DNA of 6,709 nt from Planctomycetes bacterium GWF2_50_10 (GTDB lineage: Bacteria; Planctomycetota; Phycisphaerae; Sedimentisphaerales; GWF2-50-10), in the NCBI GenBank assembly GCA_001824635.1, contig MHYB01000092.1, positions 1 through 6,709 of the forward strand, written 5' to 3'. Position 1 is the first letter of the stretch, and every line of letters starts with the position of its first letter. Below the pieces are notes generated by a model. It saw only the letters and a program-made list of their open reading frames with translations. It was not told where the DNA came from and did no database searches. Of the stretch, positions 1-5,877 are shown piece by piece. Position numbers and translations under genes: made by a program.

Positions 1-294
1 GGAACGGGCTGGATGTCCACCATTGAGCGTAAACCCGGAGCAAACTATGAAGCGTATTACGACAAGGTTGCGTTAACTGTAATTGCCAACTCTGTACGGG
101 AAGTGCCGAATGACTGGATCACAGAAGACGGTTTTGATGTGACTGACGATTTCGTTAAATACGCCAAACCTCTCATCGGTGACGAGTGGGCCGATGTGCC
201 GCTTGAAGGTGGTATCCAGAGATTTGCCCGTTTCAAGAAAATTTTCGCGGAGAAACGGTGTAAAGAGTATGTGCCGATGATGTACAGGCCATAG
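1..294 (+). CDS. 6-phosphofructokinase, probably pyrophosphate-dependent, C-terminal part (5' end outside window)
   Basis: This is the last 97 codons of a gene that begins before the window. The frame is open from base 1 (GTGW before MSTIERKPG), so the ATG at 13 is internal and not a start. The segment matches the C-terminal region of the diphosphate--fructose-6-phosphate 1-phosphotransferase branch of the PFK family: a TGWM-x-T-x-ER strand, then a VPNDWI motif followed by a TEDGFDVTDDF segment and a YAKPLIGDE helix (family pattern: VPREWI, then 'FIDYAxPLIQGE'). It ends in YVPMMYRP. The enzyme phosphorylates fructose 6-phosphate in cytosolic glycolysis, reversibly if PPi is the donor. The donor-specifying residues are upstream and not visible, so ATP use cannot be excluded. 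Family recognition is from memory of sequence pattern. No intrinsic terminator is obvious after the TAG stop. Confidence 0.72.
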   Translation, partial: GTGWMSTIERKPGANYEAYYDKVALTVIANSVREVPNDWITEDGFDVTDDFVKYAKPLIGDEWADVPLEGGIQRFARFKKIFAEKRCKEYVPMMYRP

Positions 295-548
295 AAAAAA
301 GCGGGAATAAAAATAATAATTACTAGAAGCCATTTCATAACCTGCTTTAGAGCGAAAATGAGAGATTTTTGTCGCGGGCAAGGAGACCGAAACAGCAATA
401 GTTACTTACTATTACGATGCAGGACGACGACGACGCGGCAAAAAGATCCATTTGAAGCCCAAATGGGGTTGTGAAATGGCTTCTAATCTGTCCATAGATT
501 ATACTACATTTATAGTTTGTCATGTTACAATAACGCCCATGAAGATAG
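295..548. other. Gene-free stretch between phosphofructokinase and kinase remnant
   Basis: I see no convincing gene here on either strand. It holds a short GAC trinucleotide run at about 423-434 and an imperfect inverted repeat, GAAGCC at 454-459 with GGCTTC at 478-483. The repeat extends by an ATT/AAT match across one T-T mismatch and has an 18-base loop. It is followed by an AT-rich patch with TATACT at 500-505 but no properly spaced -35 box. The inverted repeat lacks a T tract and does not look like a terminator. The front half of the FGGY kinase would be expected here if it survived, but none of the three forward frames resembles it. Confidence 0.4.
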
Positions 549-973
549 ATGGACGAACACTCGATCACAAAACAGCTCATTGATCTTGTTGCCCAGATCG
601 ACCCAGCGAATAGCAACCTAACCGCCCTGCCCTGCGCAAATCAGTATCCCGACCTGCAGGGATTTTCTCCCGCAACTGGTGATTTCACCCCCGGCCACTA
701 CACACTCGCCATTCTCGTATCCATTGCGAATACATTAAAGCAGCTCGTACAAACCCTCTACCCCGACCAGACCCCATCGAAGATCATCGCCACCGGCGGT
801 GGCGCAAAAAGCCCATTCTGGCTTGCCCTCAAAGCCCGCCTGGTCAATACAGAAAGCTGACCACCGATTGCCAGGAACCCGCCTCACGCGGCGCAGCTAT
901 CCTTGCAGCTAGCTAAGGGGCACTGGCCCAAATTGAAGCCGCCACGCGATCGTGGGTTAAAATTGTGCAATAA
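549..973 (+). pseudogene. FGGY-family carbohydrate kinase remnant (5' truncated, frameshifted, internal stop)
   Basis: Three pieces together read as the C-terminal part of an FGGY sugar kinase. The first, 549-851, contains NQYPDLQGFSPATGDFTPGHY, a helix rich in L/I/V, and the hallmark IIATGGGAKSPFWLALKARL (nucleotide-binding GGG-K-S-x-W-L region). The second continues in another frame from about 854: KLTTDCQEPASRGAAILAAS, matching the family's 'CPEPASLGAAILAA' segment. Two extra bases near 852-853, or one missing, explain the shift. A TAA at 914-916 then interrupts, and the same frame continues as GALAQIEAATRSWVKIVQ, a plausible family C terminus ('IEEAVxxWVKV'). The last 17 bases overlap the convergent gene's 3' end. 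About 140 of the usual 450-520 residues survive. The N-terminal FGGY domain with the sugar site is missing, and an in-frame TAG at 546-548 directly precedes the ATG. It cannot make an active kinase. The substrate sugar is unknown. Confidence 0.8.
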
Positions 974-2849
974 GCCCTGCCGAACTCTGCAGCGCAGAAG
1001 TTTGTTTATCCTCACCTTTCCCCAGCTCTTTTCTATGATCCTTAACAATCTGCAACCATATTGCTAGGTGAAGCAGTCTGAACGCATAATGCCATTCCGT
1101 ATTTTTGCTTTCTAAGATGGTTTGGCCTTTTCCTTTAAACAGCACCCCATCAAGCTGCGCCAGATTCGCCCCGTATTCATGAACGAATTGAGCTATCTTT
1201 TTGCTCTGCGACCAGTACATCTGGTAATCATGCCACGAATGCTGAACAACTTTCTTCCTTCCGAATTTCACCATTATACCCGTTGCCATATCCTGCAATT
1301 TGCGAATGCTACGCTCCGCCATCCGACGTACCTCACCACTGCAAGGCTTTATCCCGTCATTAGCCGATGGAATATACAACCCGCTTCCAAGAAGTTTTTT
1401 TGCCGCCATCATGAATATCTTATTACCAAGTTTAAGCTCAACAGGACACCTAAACGCGAAATCAAGCAGCCTTCTATCTGCTCCGACCAATTTAAGCGGC
1501 AGCACCCTCCTCTGCGCCGACCAAGTTGCCGCCTCAACCCAGTGCCGAAATGGATATATTTTCAGCCATTCCGCCACACTGCTTCGCTTCTGGTCTATAT
1601 TGGCTTTATAAAACCCGCTTATCCTTGCGTTCAAACGCTGATGAATGTTATCTGTTATAAATTCATCTAAGATATTGTCTTGCCTGTACGGATACTCAAA
1701 CTGCACTTTTTTATAATAGCCCGGCCGTCCTCTGCCCCATTGCTTGCAGAAAATAAAATCTTTCGCGCAATAAGCCCTGATGATCGTGTCAAACAGATCC
1801 CCCGTAAACAGGGTCTTTGTTTTTTTATTTATCAGATCCGCAAAACCAAACAAATGAGCATGGACAAACTCGCAATCGAACCCGATGAACTTGACTATAT
1901 CGACGAGGTTATTCGCCAGATAATCTTCCTCTCGGAACAACGGAAACCATGCGTGCCCATACCCCTTCGCCACTTTCTCTGCAACCTTGGTTTCTCTATT
2001 AAGCTCATCGCACAGCGTAAGCCCCATGCATTCCAACTCCTTCGGCACCGCCGCCATCACCAGCCGGGAATCCAGCCCCCCGCTCAGCGCGACAGCCACT
2101 CCCCCCCCCGCTGCTCGATCACGAACCGATGCAGCTACCGCTTCACTTAATTCTTCCGCCAGTTCTGTTTCGCTGTATCCGCTTCGCAATTCATCAGGCA
2201 CAGACCAATAGCTTAAATTTTTGCACACAGCCTTACAGGCCCCTTTTAGATTCATACCGTGCACAGATCCGGGCTTAAGCTCCGCAACATTCGTGTACAT
2301 CGTATTTGGGAACGTACAATATCTCGTCAGCAATACCTGCGCGATTGAAACAATATCTAAATTCGTCCCACTGTCGCTTACAGCCGCAACCAGGTCCTGC
2401 TGCGTCCCAAACGCTGCCGCTTCACCGCCGCACCCCAGCCCCGCGAATACCTGCGTAAAATTCATAGGATCGGTCACTACACAAAATCCCGTTTCGTCCG
2501 CCCACATTATTGCGAACGCCCCGTTAAGCTTCCCAAACAGCTTATCGCTTTTTAGATCAATGCCCTCCAACCCCTCAGCCTGATGTATATCTTTAATCCT
2601 CCCAATAAACTGATGTACCAGTCCATGCGGTATTTCTCCAACCAGGTCGCCGACCCACGCAAAAACGCCGTTATCCTTTGCGAAAATATTATTACCATCT
2701 GCCAGGTGCTCGGTTAAGATCGCCGCACTGCCCCATTCAAACCCAAAGCATTGCCCTCCTGGCGCAAGTTCCCCATAAGGCCGTTTAAGCAGGGAAAGCA
2801 AAACCTCCGGCGAATACCTCCGGCCTATACTGATTATAAAATCGCTCAT
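957..2849 (-). CDS. Asparagine-synthase-like ATP-dependent amide ligase, glutaminase cysteine absent
   Basis: The protein is 630 residues with the two-domain layout of asparagine synthetase. Residues 1 to about 215 form a class II glutamine-amidotransferase-like (Ntn) domain with the family's NGAFAIMW strand (109-116) and DPMNFTQVF at 127-135 where the family has 'DRxGxKPLY'. Residues about 225-520 are the synthetase domain, with the PP-loop ATP site VALSGGLDSRLV (SGGLDSR 256-262) and a late helix pair, GADRRLLDFAFRCPVELKL, matching the AsnB 'LDHRLVEFAxxLPxxLK' segment. The mature N terminus is MSDF, so the Cys2 nucleophile that releases ammonia from glutamine is absent. The second ATP-site loop, usually 'SGxGxDE', reads TGDLFDT. 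It is therefore probably not a classical asparagine synthetase. Homologues without the cysteine include beta-lactam synthetase and lasso-peptide cyclase, and related proteins occur in exosortase-linked polysaccharide clusters. I chose ATG 2849 over GTG 2852 because AAGGAG lies 7 bases upstream. Substrate unknown. Confidence 0.85.
   Translation of the reverse strand: MSDFIISIGRRYSPEVLLSLLKRPYGELAPGGQCFGFEWGSAAILTEHLADGNNIFAKDNGVFAWVGDLVGEIPHGLVHQFIGRIKDIHQAEGLEGIDLKSDKLFGKLNGAFAIMWADETGFCVVTDPMNFTQVFAGLGCGGEAAAFGTQQDLVAAVSDSGTNLDIVSIAQVLLTRYCTFPNTMYTNVAELKPGSVHGMNLKGACKAVCKNLSYWSVPDELRSGYSETELAEELSEAVAASVRDRAAGGGVAVALSGGLDSRLVMAAVPKELECMGLTLCDELNRETKVAEKVAKGYGHAWFPLFREEDYLANNLVDIVKFIGFDCEFVHAHLFGFADLINKKTKTLFTGDLFDTIIRAYCAKDFIFCKQWGRGRPGYYKKVQFEYPYRQDNILDEFITDNIHQRLNARISGFYKANIDQKRSSVAEWLKIYPFRHWVEAATWSAQRRVLPLKLVGADRRLLDFAFRCPVELKLGNKIFMMAAKKLLGSGLYIPSANDGIKPCSGEVRRMAERSIRKLQDMATGIMVKFGRKKVVQHSWHDYQMYWSQSKKIAQFVHEYGANLAQLDGVLFKGKGQTILESKNTEWHYAFRLLHLAIWLQIVKDHRKELGKGEDKQTSALQSSAGLIAQF
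2101..2109 (-). repeat. Nine-G homopolymer inside the asparagine-synthase-like gene
   Basis: The plus strand shows nine consecutive C at 2101-2109, read as G9 in the coding strand and encoding three glycines (residues 248-250) six residues before the SGGLDS ATP loop. A second run, C6 at 2076-2081, encodes the SGG of the loop itself. Homopolymers of this length are prone to slippage. Loss or gain of one base here would truncate the protein just before its ATP site. Confidence 0.8.
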
Positions 2850-2856
2850 CACGGTG

Positions 2857-2862
2857 CTCCTT
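2857..2862 (-). promoter_or_regulatory. Shine-Dalgarno site deciding the start of the asparagine-synthase-like gene
   Basis: On the minus strand the bases read AAGGAG, then CACCGTG, then ATG. Spacing is 7 bases to the ATG at 2849 and only 4 to the adjacent GTG at 2852, so the ATG is the better start. Confidence 0.65.
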
Positions 2863-2907
2863 CATAGTGCTCTGCATGCCCTTCGTGTAAATCAATTTAT
2901 TTTCTTC

Positions 2908-2955
2908 TTCGTGGCACGGTCTAGCGCAGCTAGGCCGTGTAGTTCAACCCACGAA
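2908..2955. repeat. Bipartite palindrome: 18-bp stem with a 9-base one-sided bulge
   Basis: The outer arms are TTCGTGG (2908-2914) and CCACGAA (2949-2955). The inner arms are CACGGTCTAGC (2915-2925) and GCTAGGCCGTG (2929-2939), pairing over 11 positions with one G-U and a GCA loop (2926-2928). The two stems abut directly on the left side, and bases 2940-2948 (TAGTTCAAC) bulge on the right. No T tract follows on either strand, so an intrinsic terminator is unlikely. It lies in the possible flippase to ligase transcript, about 60 bases before the ligase start. It could be a dispersed repeat, a processing site or a structured leader. Confidence 0.7.
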
Positions 2956-2971
2956 TAACCACTGACTTGTC

Positions 2972-2991
2972 ATACCCGCGCATGCGGGTAT
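2972..2991. repeat. REP-like palindrome
   Basis: A perfect 8-bp inverted repeat, ATACCCGC (2972-2979) and GCGGGTAT (2984-2991), encloses the four-base loop GCAT. With its flanks (TGTC before, CCAA after) it closely resembles the widespread bacterial extragenic palindromes of the form 'GTCAT-CCCGC...GCGGG-ATCCA', some of which are associated with REP-associated tyrosine transposases. That resemblance is from memory. It sits 16 bases from the larger bipartite palindrome, an arrangement like paired REP units. Confidence 0.6.
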
Positions 2992-3040
2992 CCAACAATA
3001 AAAACCACGCGCAGCGACTCCACATTTTCTATATTACTTT

Positions 3041-4624
3041 TTATCTTTTATTCTTCATTGCAAGTTGAGGTTCGATGTTGGAAATTGGACGATCACATTT
3101 CTTAAACGCGTAACCCGCAACCCGTAACCCCGCAACAATTTCTTTCCTCTCATAACTCCCCAGTACCACAAAATATACTCCCACGCAGTAACTAACAACA
3201 ATCACAGCGGTAGCAATGCACAAAGCCCCCCAGGAATCAACGAACCTCACCATGCCCCCCAGGTAATAGAAACAAACAACAGCAGCTCCAATCCCCATCG
3301 GCTTTGCGAAACATGTAAGATAGTATTTGAAAAATCCGATTTCGATCAACCGGCAAACATAAATTTGAGCCAAACTCCTTATCACGATCATCGGCGCAGC
3401 GACCCCTAAAGCCAGCCCCGCCAGCCCATACTTGTAACATAAGATCACGGAGCACAAAAACACGCTCACACCTTCAACCACATCTATCATGCTCACATAA
3501 AACTGCTTTCCCAACCCGTACATCAGATCGATCGACATTCGATAAGTTACAAGCATCAAGCTCCCGACCGCCAGGATAACTAATGCCGTACCTGCCTGCC
3601 CAAAACCCTTATTGAGCCATAATTCTAAAAACGAAGGTCCAACTGTCAAAAGCGGAAGTGCCGCCCCAGCCGCGATAATCGCCGTATATCTGCTGCCTTT
3701 GATAAACAGGGCCTTGATCTCACCACGAGCGTTGCTCCCTGCCAAATAGCTGAACCTCGGCATGAAAACTCTTGTCATCGAATAAATCGCTCGCCGGTAA
3801 TAACTCAGCAGCATCGCCGCCACTCCAAGAAGCCCCACAGCCTCCAGCGAAACAACTTTTCCAAGTATCTGCTTTGGTGATTCGTATGTCAGCACCTCAG
3901 CCAGTTTGCACACAACAATTGTCAAAGCGAAATAGAACATGATTTTGAATTCAGACCCCCTCACCGACTTGAAACTAATTTTAATATCCCCGCAGCATTT
4001 CCGAAAAACCACCCACTCCGCCCCCAACGTCACAACAGCCACCATCACCAGTGTCCACCCCATAGATATCAATCCGTACCCCGCTATGACGCACCAAGCC
4101 AAAGTAGCCGCCCGCGCCATTGCGCATGTGATTTCAACAACATTTGCGTAAACAAATTGCTCATACCCCCTTATAGCCGAATCCAGTATTTCGGATGGCA
4201 GTTGTATCGCCGCCGCCAGCCCCACCACCCTCAGCAGCATTGCGAATTGCTGCCCGCCCCCGAAAAATTCCGAAATGCTTTCCGCTAAAAACCACGAAGC
4301 AATAAATACCAAAAAACCCAACCCCGCGTAAATTGCCATCGCGGTACTTACCACAACTGACACCCGCTCCTGATCCCTCTGTCCTCGATACAGCGGAACA
4401 TGCCTGCAAACCGCCGTCCCTATCCCGAATTTCAGCAGTCCGAAATACCCCACCACCGAAGACGCCAGCATCCACATACCGAAACTTTTCTTATCAAGAT
4501 GCCTCACGATCGCCGGCGTCAGGAAAAATCCGATCAACACATTGATGCATAGCACACCCCAATTGCCTATTACATTTCGCTTTAAGGATGGTAGTTTCTC
4601 TCCCTCGCGCTGCACCGTGCGCAT
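3041..4624 (-). CDS. Oligosaccharide flippase family protein (Wzx/MOP type), polysaccharide export
   Basis: The protein is 527 residues from the ATG at 4624 and almost entirely hydrophobic. I estimate 12-14 membrane segments, roughly at 22-40, 48-66, 88-113, 128-150, 165-207, 229-247, 262-280, 313-330, 343-362, 380-418 and 441-489. The opening SLKRN-x-IGNW followed by GFFLTPAIVRHLDKKSFGMWML is the typical first-helix region of polysaccharide-biosynthesis flippases ('FGxWxLxxSxxGYFGLLxFGI'). This family moves lipid-linked oligosaccharides across the inner membrane. The exact glycan cannot be read from sequence. The tail is basic (KCDRPISN to KNKR). Start choice is uncertain: the frame extends to a GTG at 4687, but the extra 21 residues are Gly/Ala/Arg-rich and unlike flippase N termini. 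A GTG at 4615 is also possible. None has a good ribosome site. The asparagine-synthase-like gene follows in the same direction after 191 bp. Confidence 0.85.
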   Translation of the reverse strand: MRTVQREGEKLPSLKRNVIGNWGVLCINVLIGFFLTPAIVRHLDKKSFGMWMLASSVVGYFGLLKFGIGTAVCRHVPLYRGQRDQERVSVVVSTAMAIYAGLGFLVFIASWFLAESISEFFGGGQQFAMLLRVVGLAAAIQLPSEILDSAIRGYEQFVYANVVEITCAMARAATLAWCVIAGYGLISMGWTLVMVAVVTLGAEWVVFRKCCGDIKISFKSVRGSEFKIMFYFALTIVVCKLAEVLTYESPKQILGKVVSLEAVGLLGVAAMLLSYYRRAIYSMTRVFMPRFSYLAGSNARGEIKALFIKGSRYTAIIAAGAALPLLTVGPSFLELWLNKGFGQAGTALVILAVGSLMLVTYRMSIDLMYGLGKQFYVSMIDVVEGVSVFLCSVILCYKYGLAGLALGVAAPMIVIRSLAQIYVCRLIEIGFFKYYLTCFAKPMGIGAAVVCFYYLGGMVRFVDSWGALCIATAVIVVSYCVGVYFVVLGSYERKEIVAGLRVAGYAFKKCDRPISNIEPQLAMKNKR

Positions 4625-4687
4625 ACCCGCTGCCCGACTGATCCCAGCCCTCGCTCTACCCGCAGCATACCCCCCAGATACCCTCAC

Positions 4688-4893
4688 CCCACCCCCCAGT
4701 TGTAAAGATTTTTATCAGCCAATGCCTTTCAGCACCGCCATAACCCCAATCCTACCTAAAACCAAATACACAATCAGCAAAATTTCCCGCGCTTTCCGCA
4801 AAAAAACTATTCCGAAAAATCTCGCTCCGCCGAGTAATCCCCACACAACAACCCCTCAAGCGTAATACCACCTGCATAGCCCATTCCACCCAT
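4688..4893 (-). other. Intergenic stretch with two overlapping small reading frames, doubtful coding
   Basis: On the minus strand one frame runs from an ATG at 4891-4893 to TAG at 4807-4809 (28 residues, MGGMGYAGGITLEGLLCGDY and on). A second, offset frame is open from 4855 to TGA at 4715-4717 and reads VVVWGLLGGARFFGIVFLRK then REILLIVYLVLGRIGVMAVL, with no ATG before the middle. Joined by a frameshift near 4810-4830 they would give about 60 residues with a hydrophobic C-terminal helix, ending 28 bases before the longest flippase start. This could be the frameshifted tail of a lost membrane or envelope gene, a tiny membrane protein, or chance. I recognise no family. Confidence 0.2.
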
Positions 4894-4927
4894 AAAAAAA
4901 AGGGACACCTCGTTTAAGGTATCCCTT
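4894..4927 (-). terminator. Rho-independent terminator of the PEP-CTERM gene
   Basis: On the minus strand AAGGGATACCT (4927-4917) pairs with AGGTGTCCCTT (4910-4900) over 11 bp with one G-U, around a six-base loop, and runs into eight T (4901-4894). The hairpin starts 32 bases after the PEP-CTERM stop codon. This is a classic intrinsic terminator and separates that gene from the flippase downstream. Confidence 0.9.
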
Positions 4928-4959
4928 CATTAATGAACTCAAATTGTCGATCAGAAAAC

Positions 4960-5571
4960 TTATTTGCGTCTGATGAATCCCAGTGCGCCAAGACCAAGCA
5001 ACGCCATCGTCGCCGGCTCTGGTATAGCTGCCTGCTCCGTGCAAAATGCTACGCTGCCGTCAAACTTGACTTTAACGCCAAAACTGCCCGAATCACCGAC
5101 TGCTATGGCATCACCGCCACTGAAAACCACTGTGCCTCTATACCCAAATGTATTTGTGCTGTGTGGGAACAAATGGCCGTATGTAGGCGGGAGTATTATG
5201 TAATCCCAGCCCAAAGGTGCCGTCACGCCGGTAAATGTGAATGTTTCGCTCATGAACACATCAAAAACATACCCTGTCCAGGCAAAATTAGTGTTGTTGT
5301 TAACCTCTTCCATGATCCACACGATTGGATCGCCATCCACAGTAAAATTGCCCAGCACATGCGCAGTATCAAAATTCTGCACACCCGTCATACTCAGTTT
5401 ATAGCTTGGCACTGTAGGATACAAAGGGTCACGTTCGTCATCCGTCATTACAGGCGGCTGCATATTGATGCCGCCGTCACCATCATCATGGCAGTTCCAC
5501 GCTTCAATACCGGCGTTCGCCACAGACACAACTGAAATCAAAAGAATTGCCGCTAAGAAATGTTTAACCAT
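4960..5571 (-). CDS. Secreted PEP-CTERM domain protein, predicted exosortase substrate
   Basis: The protein is 203 residues. Residues 1-20 are a Sec signal peptide (MVKHFLAAILLISVVSVANA, cleavage expected after ANA). The body, about 21-180, is rich in beta-forming, aromatic and acidic residues with no domain I recognise. It has only two mature cysteines, C27 and C177, which could form a disulfide linking both ends. Residues 183-203 are a canonical PEP-CTERM sorting signal: IPEPATM, a short hydrophobic helix LLGLGALGFI, and basic RRK. Known biology: exosortase (EpsH/Xrt) recognises this tail in the inner membrane, and such proteins are often exported to the outer surface with exopolysaccharide. 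AGGAGG lies 6 bases before the ATG, and the gene has its own promoter and terminator, so it is likely monocistronic. No exosortase gene is in the window. The function of the body is unknown. Confidence 0.92.
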   Translation of the reverse strand: MVKHFLAAILLISVVSVANAGIEAWNCHDDGDGGINMQPPVMTDDERDPLYPTVPSYKLSMTGVQNFDTAHVLGNFTVDGDPIVWIMEEVNNNTNFAWTGYVFDVFMSETFTFTGVTAPLGWDYIILPPTYGHLFPHSTNTFGYRGTVVFSGGDAIAVGDSGSFGVKVKFDGSVAFCTEQAAIPEPATMALLGLGALGFIRRK

Positions 5572-5577
5572 AAAATC

Positions 5578-5583
5578 CCTCCT
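5578..5583 (-). promoter_or_regulatory. Strong Shine-Dalgarno site of the PEP-CTERM gene
   Basis: AGGAGG on the minus strand, 6 bases before the ATG at 5571, confirms that start. It is the strongest ribosome site in the window. Confidence 0.8.
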
Positions 5584-5666
5584 ACCAAAAAAAACGACTT
5601 AGTTTAGTACACAAGGAGTGCGCCTACTATCTTATCATGTTGTATTCTCACCGTACTCCAGAAGTA

Positions 5667-5694
5667 ATAATACCTAGGATTACCGAAAAGTCAA
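5667..5694 (-). promoter_or_regulatory. Sigma-70-like promoter for the PEP-CTERM gene
   Basis: On the minus strand TTGACT (5694-5689) and TATTAT (5672-5667) are separated by 16 bases; shifting the -10 by one (ATTATT) gives 17. Transcription would begin near 5660, leaving an untranslated leader of about 88 bases. The spacer contains the six-base palindrome CCTAGG at 5674-5679, which could be part of an operator, but this is speculative. Confidence 0.55.
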
Positions 5695-5834
5695 CACAAA
5701 TCCCCTGTTGAAGCCCTTCTACAACAATAATTTTCTACAATTTAGCGCCCCAAGCCCCTAAATCGACAATTGCTCGCTAAAACTTTTTTTCTCACAGCAC
5801 ACGGCCATCTGACCCATGTTTCAACCACAAGCCC

Positions 5835-5863
5835 TTGCCACAAACCTATTTACCCCATACAAT
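5835..5863 (+). promoter_or_regulatory. Sigma-70-like promoter for the alpha/beta hydrolase gene
   Basis: TTGCCA (5835-5840) and TACAAT (5858-5863) are separated by exactly 17 bases. Transcription would begin near 5870, only about 8 bases before the ATG at 5878, so the mRNA would have a very short leader. That would explain the lack of a ribosome site at that ATG. Confidence 0.5.
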
Positions 5864-5877
5864 ACCCGCCAAATACC

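Larger units (their letters stand above)
5572..5877. other. Divergent intergenic region between the PEP-CTERM and hydrolase genes
   Basis: This 306-base AT-rich region holds no gene. It contains the leftward promoter at 5667-5694 and the rightward promoter at 5835-5863. Two direct copies of TTCTACAA lie at 5717-5724 and 5733-5740, 16 bases apart, upstream of the leftward promoter (about -60 and -76). A TTTAGCG/CGCTAAA inverted pair with a 27-base loop, at about 5741-5747 and 5775-5781, is followed by seven T. It would only matter as a plus-strand terminator, but no plus-strand gene ends here. Confidence 0.5.

Noticed and set aside
57..398. Minus-strand frames of 113 and 102 codons, one with a hydrophobic MKWLLVIIIFIPAFF stretch
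   Set aside because: They lie antisense to the phosphofructokinase end, have no ribosome site and resemble no family.
423..434. GAC trinucleotide run
   Set aside because: Only about four units; too short to call a meaningful repeat and with no CRISPR-like spacing.
469..505. TTGTGA and TATACT as a promoter for the kinase remnant
   Set aside because: The spacing is 25 bases, far from the 16-18 needed.
942..955. Small hairpin CCACG-CGAT-CGTGG at the end of the ligase gene, considered as a terminator
   Set aside because: The stem is only 5 bp and no T tract follows on the minus strand; it also lies in the kinase remnant's coding text.
1122..2583. Several plus-strand frames of 74-182 codons
   Set aside because: All are antisense shadows of the asparagine-synthase-like gene, whose domain motifs are unambiguous on the other strand.
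4161..4475. 104-codon minus-strand frame rich in Gly
   Set aside because: It is an out-of-frame shadow within the flippase gene; the flippase frame has coherent membrane helices.
4933..5535. 200-codon plus-strand frame
   Set aside because: It is antisense to the PEP-CTERM gene, which has a signal peptide, sorting tail, ribosome site, promoter and terminator; the antisense product looks random and Cys/His/Arg rich.
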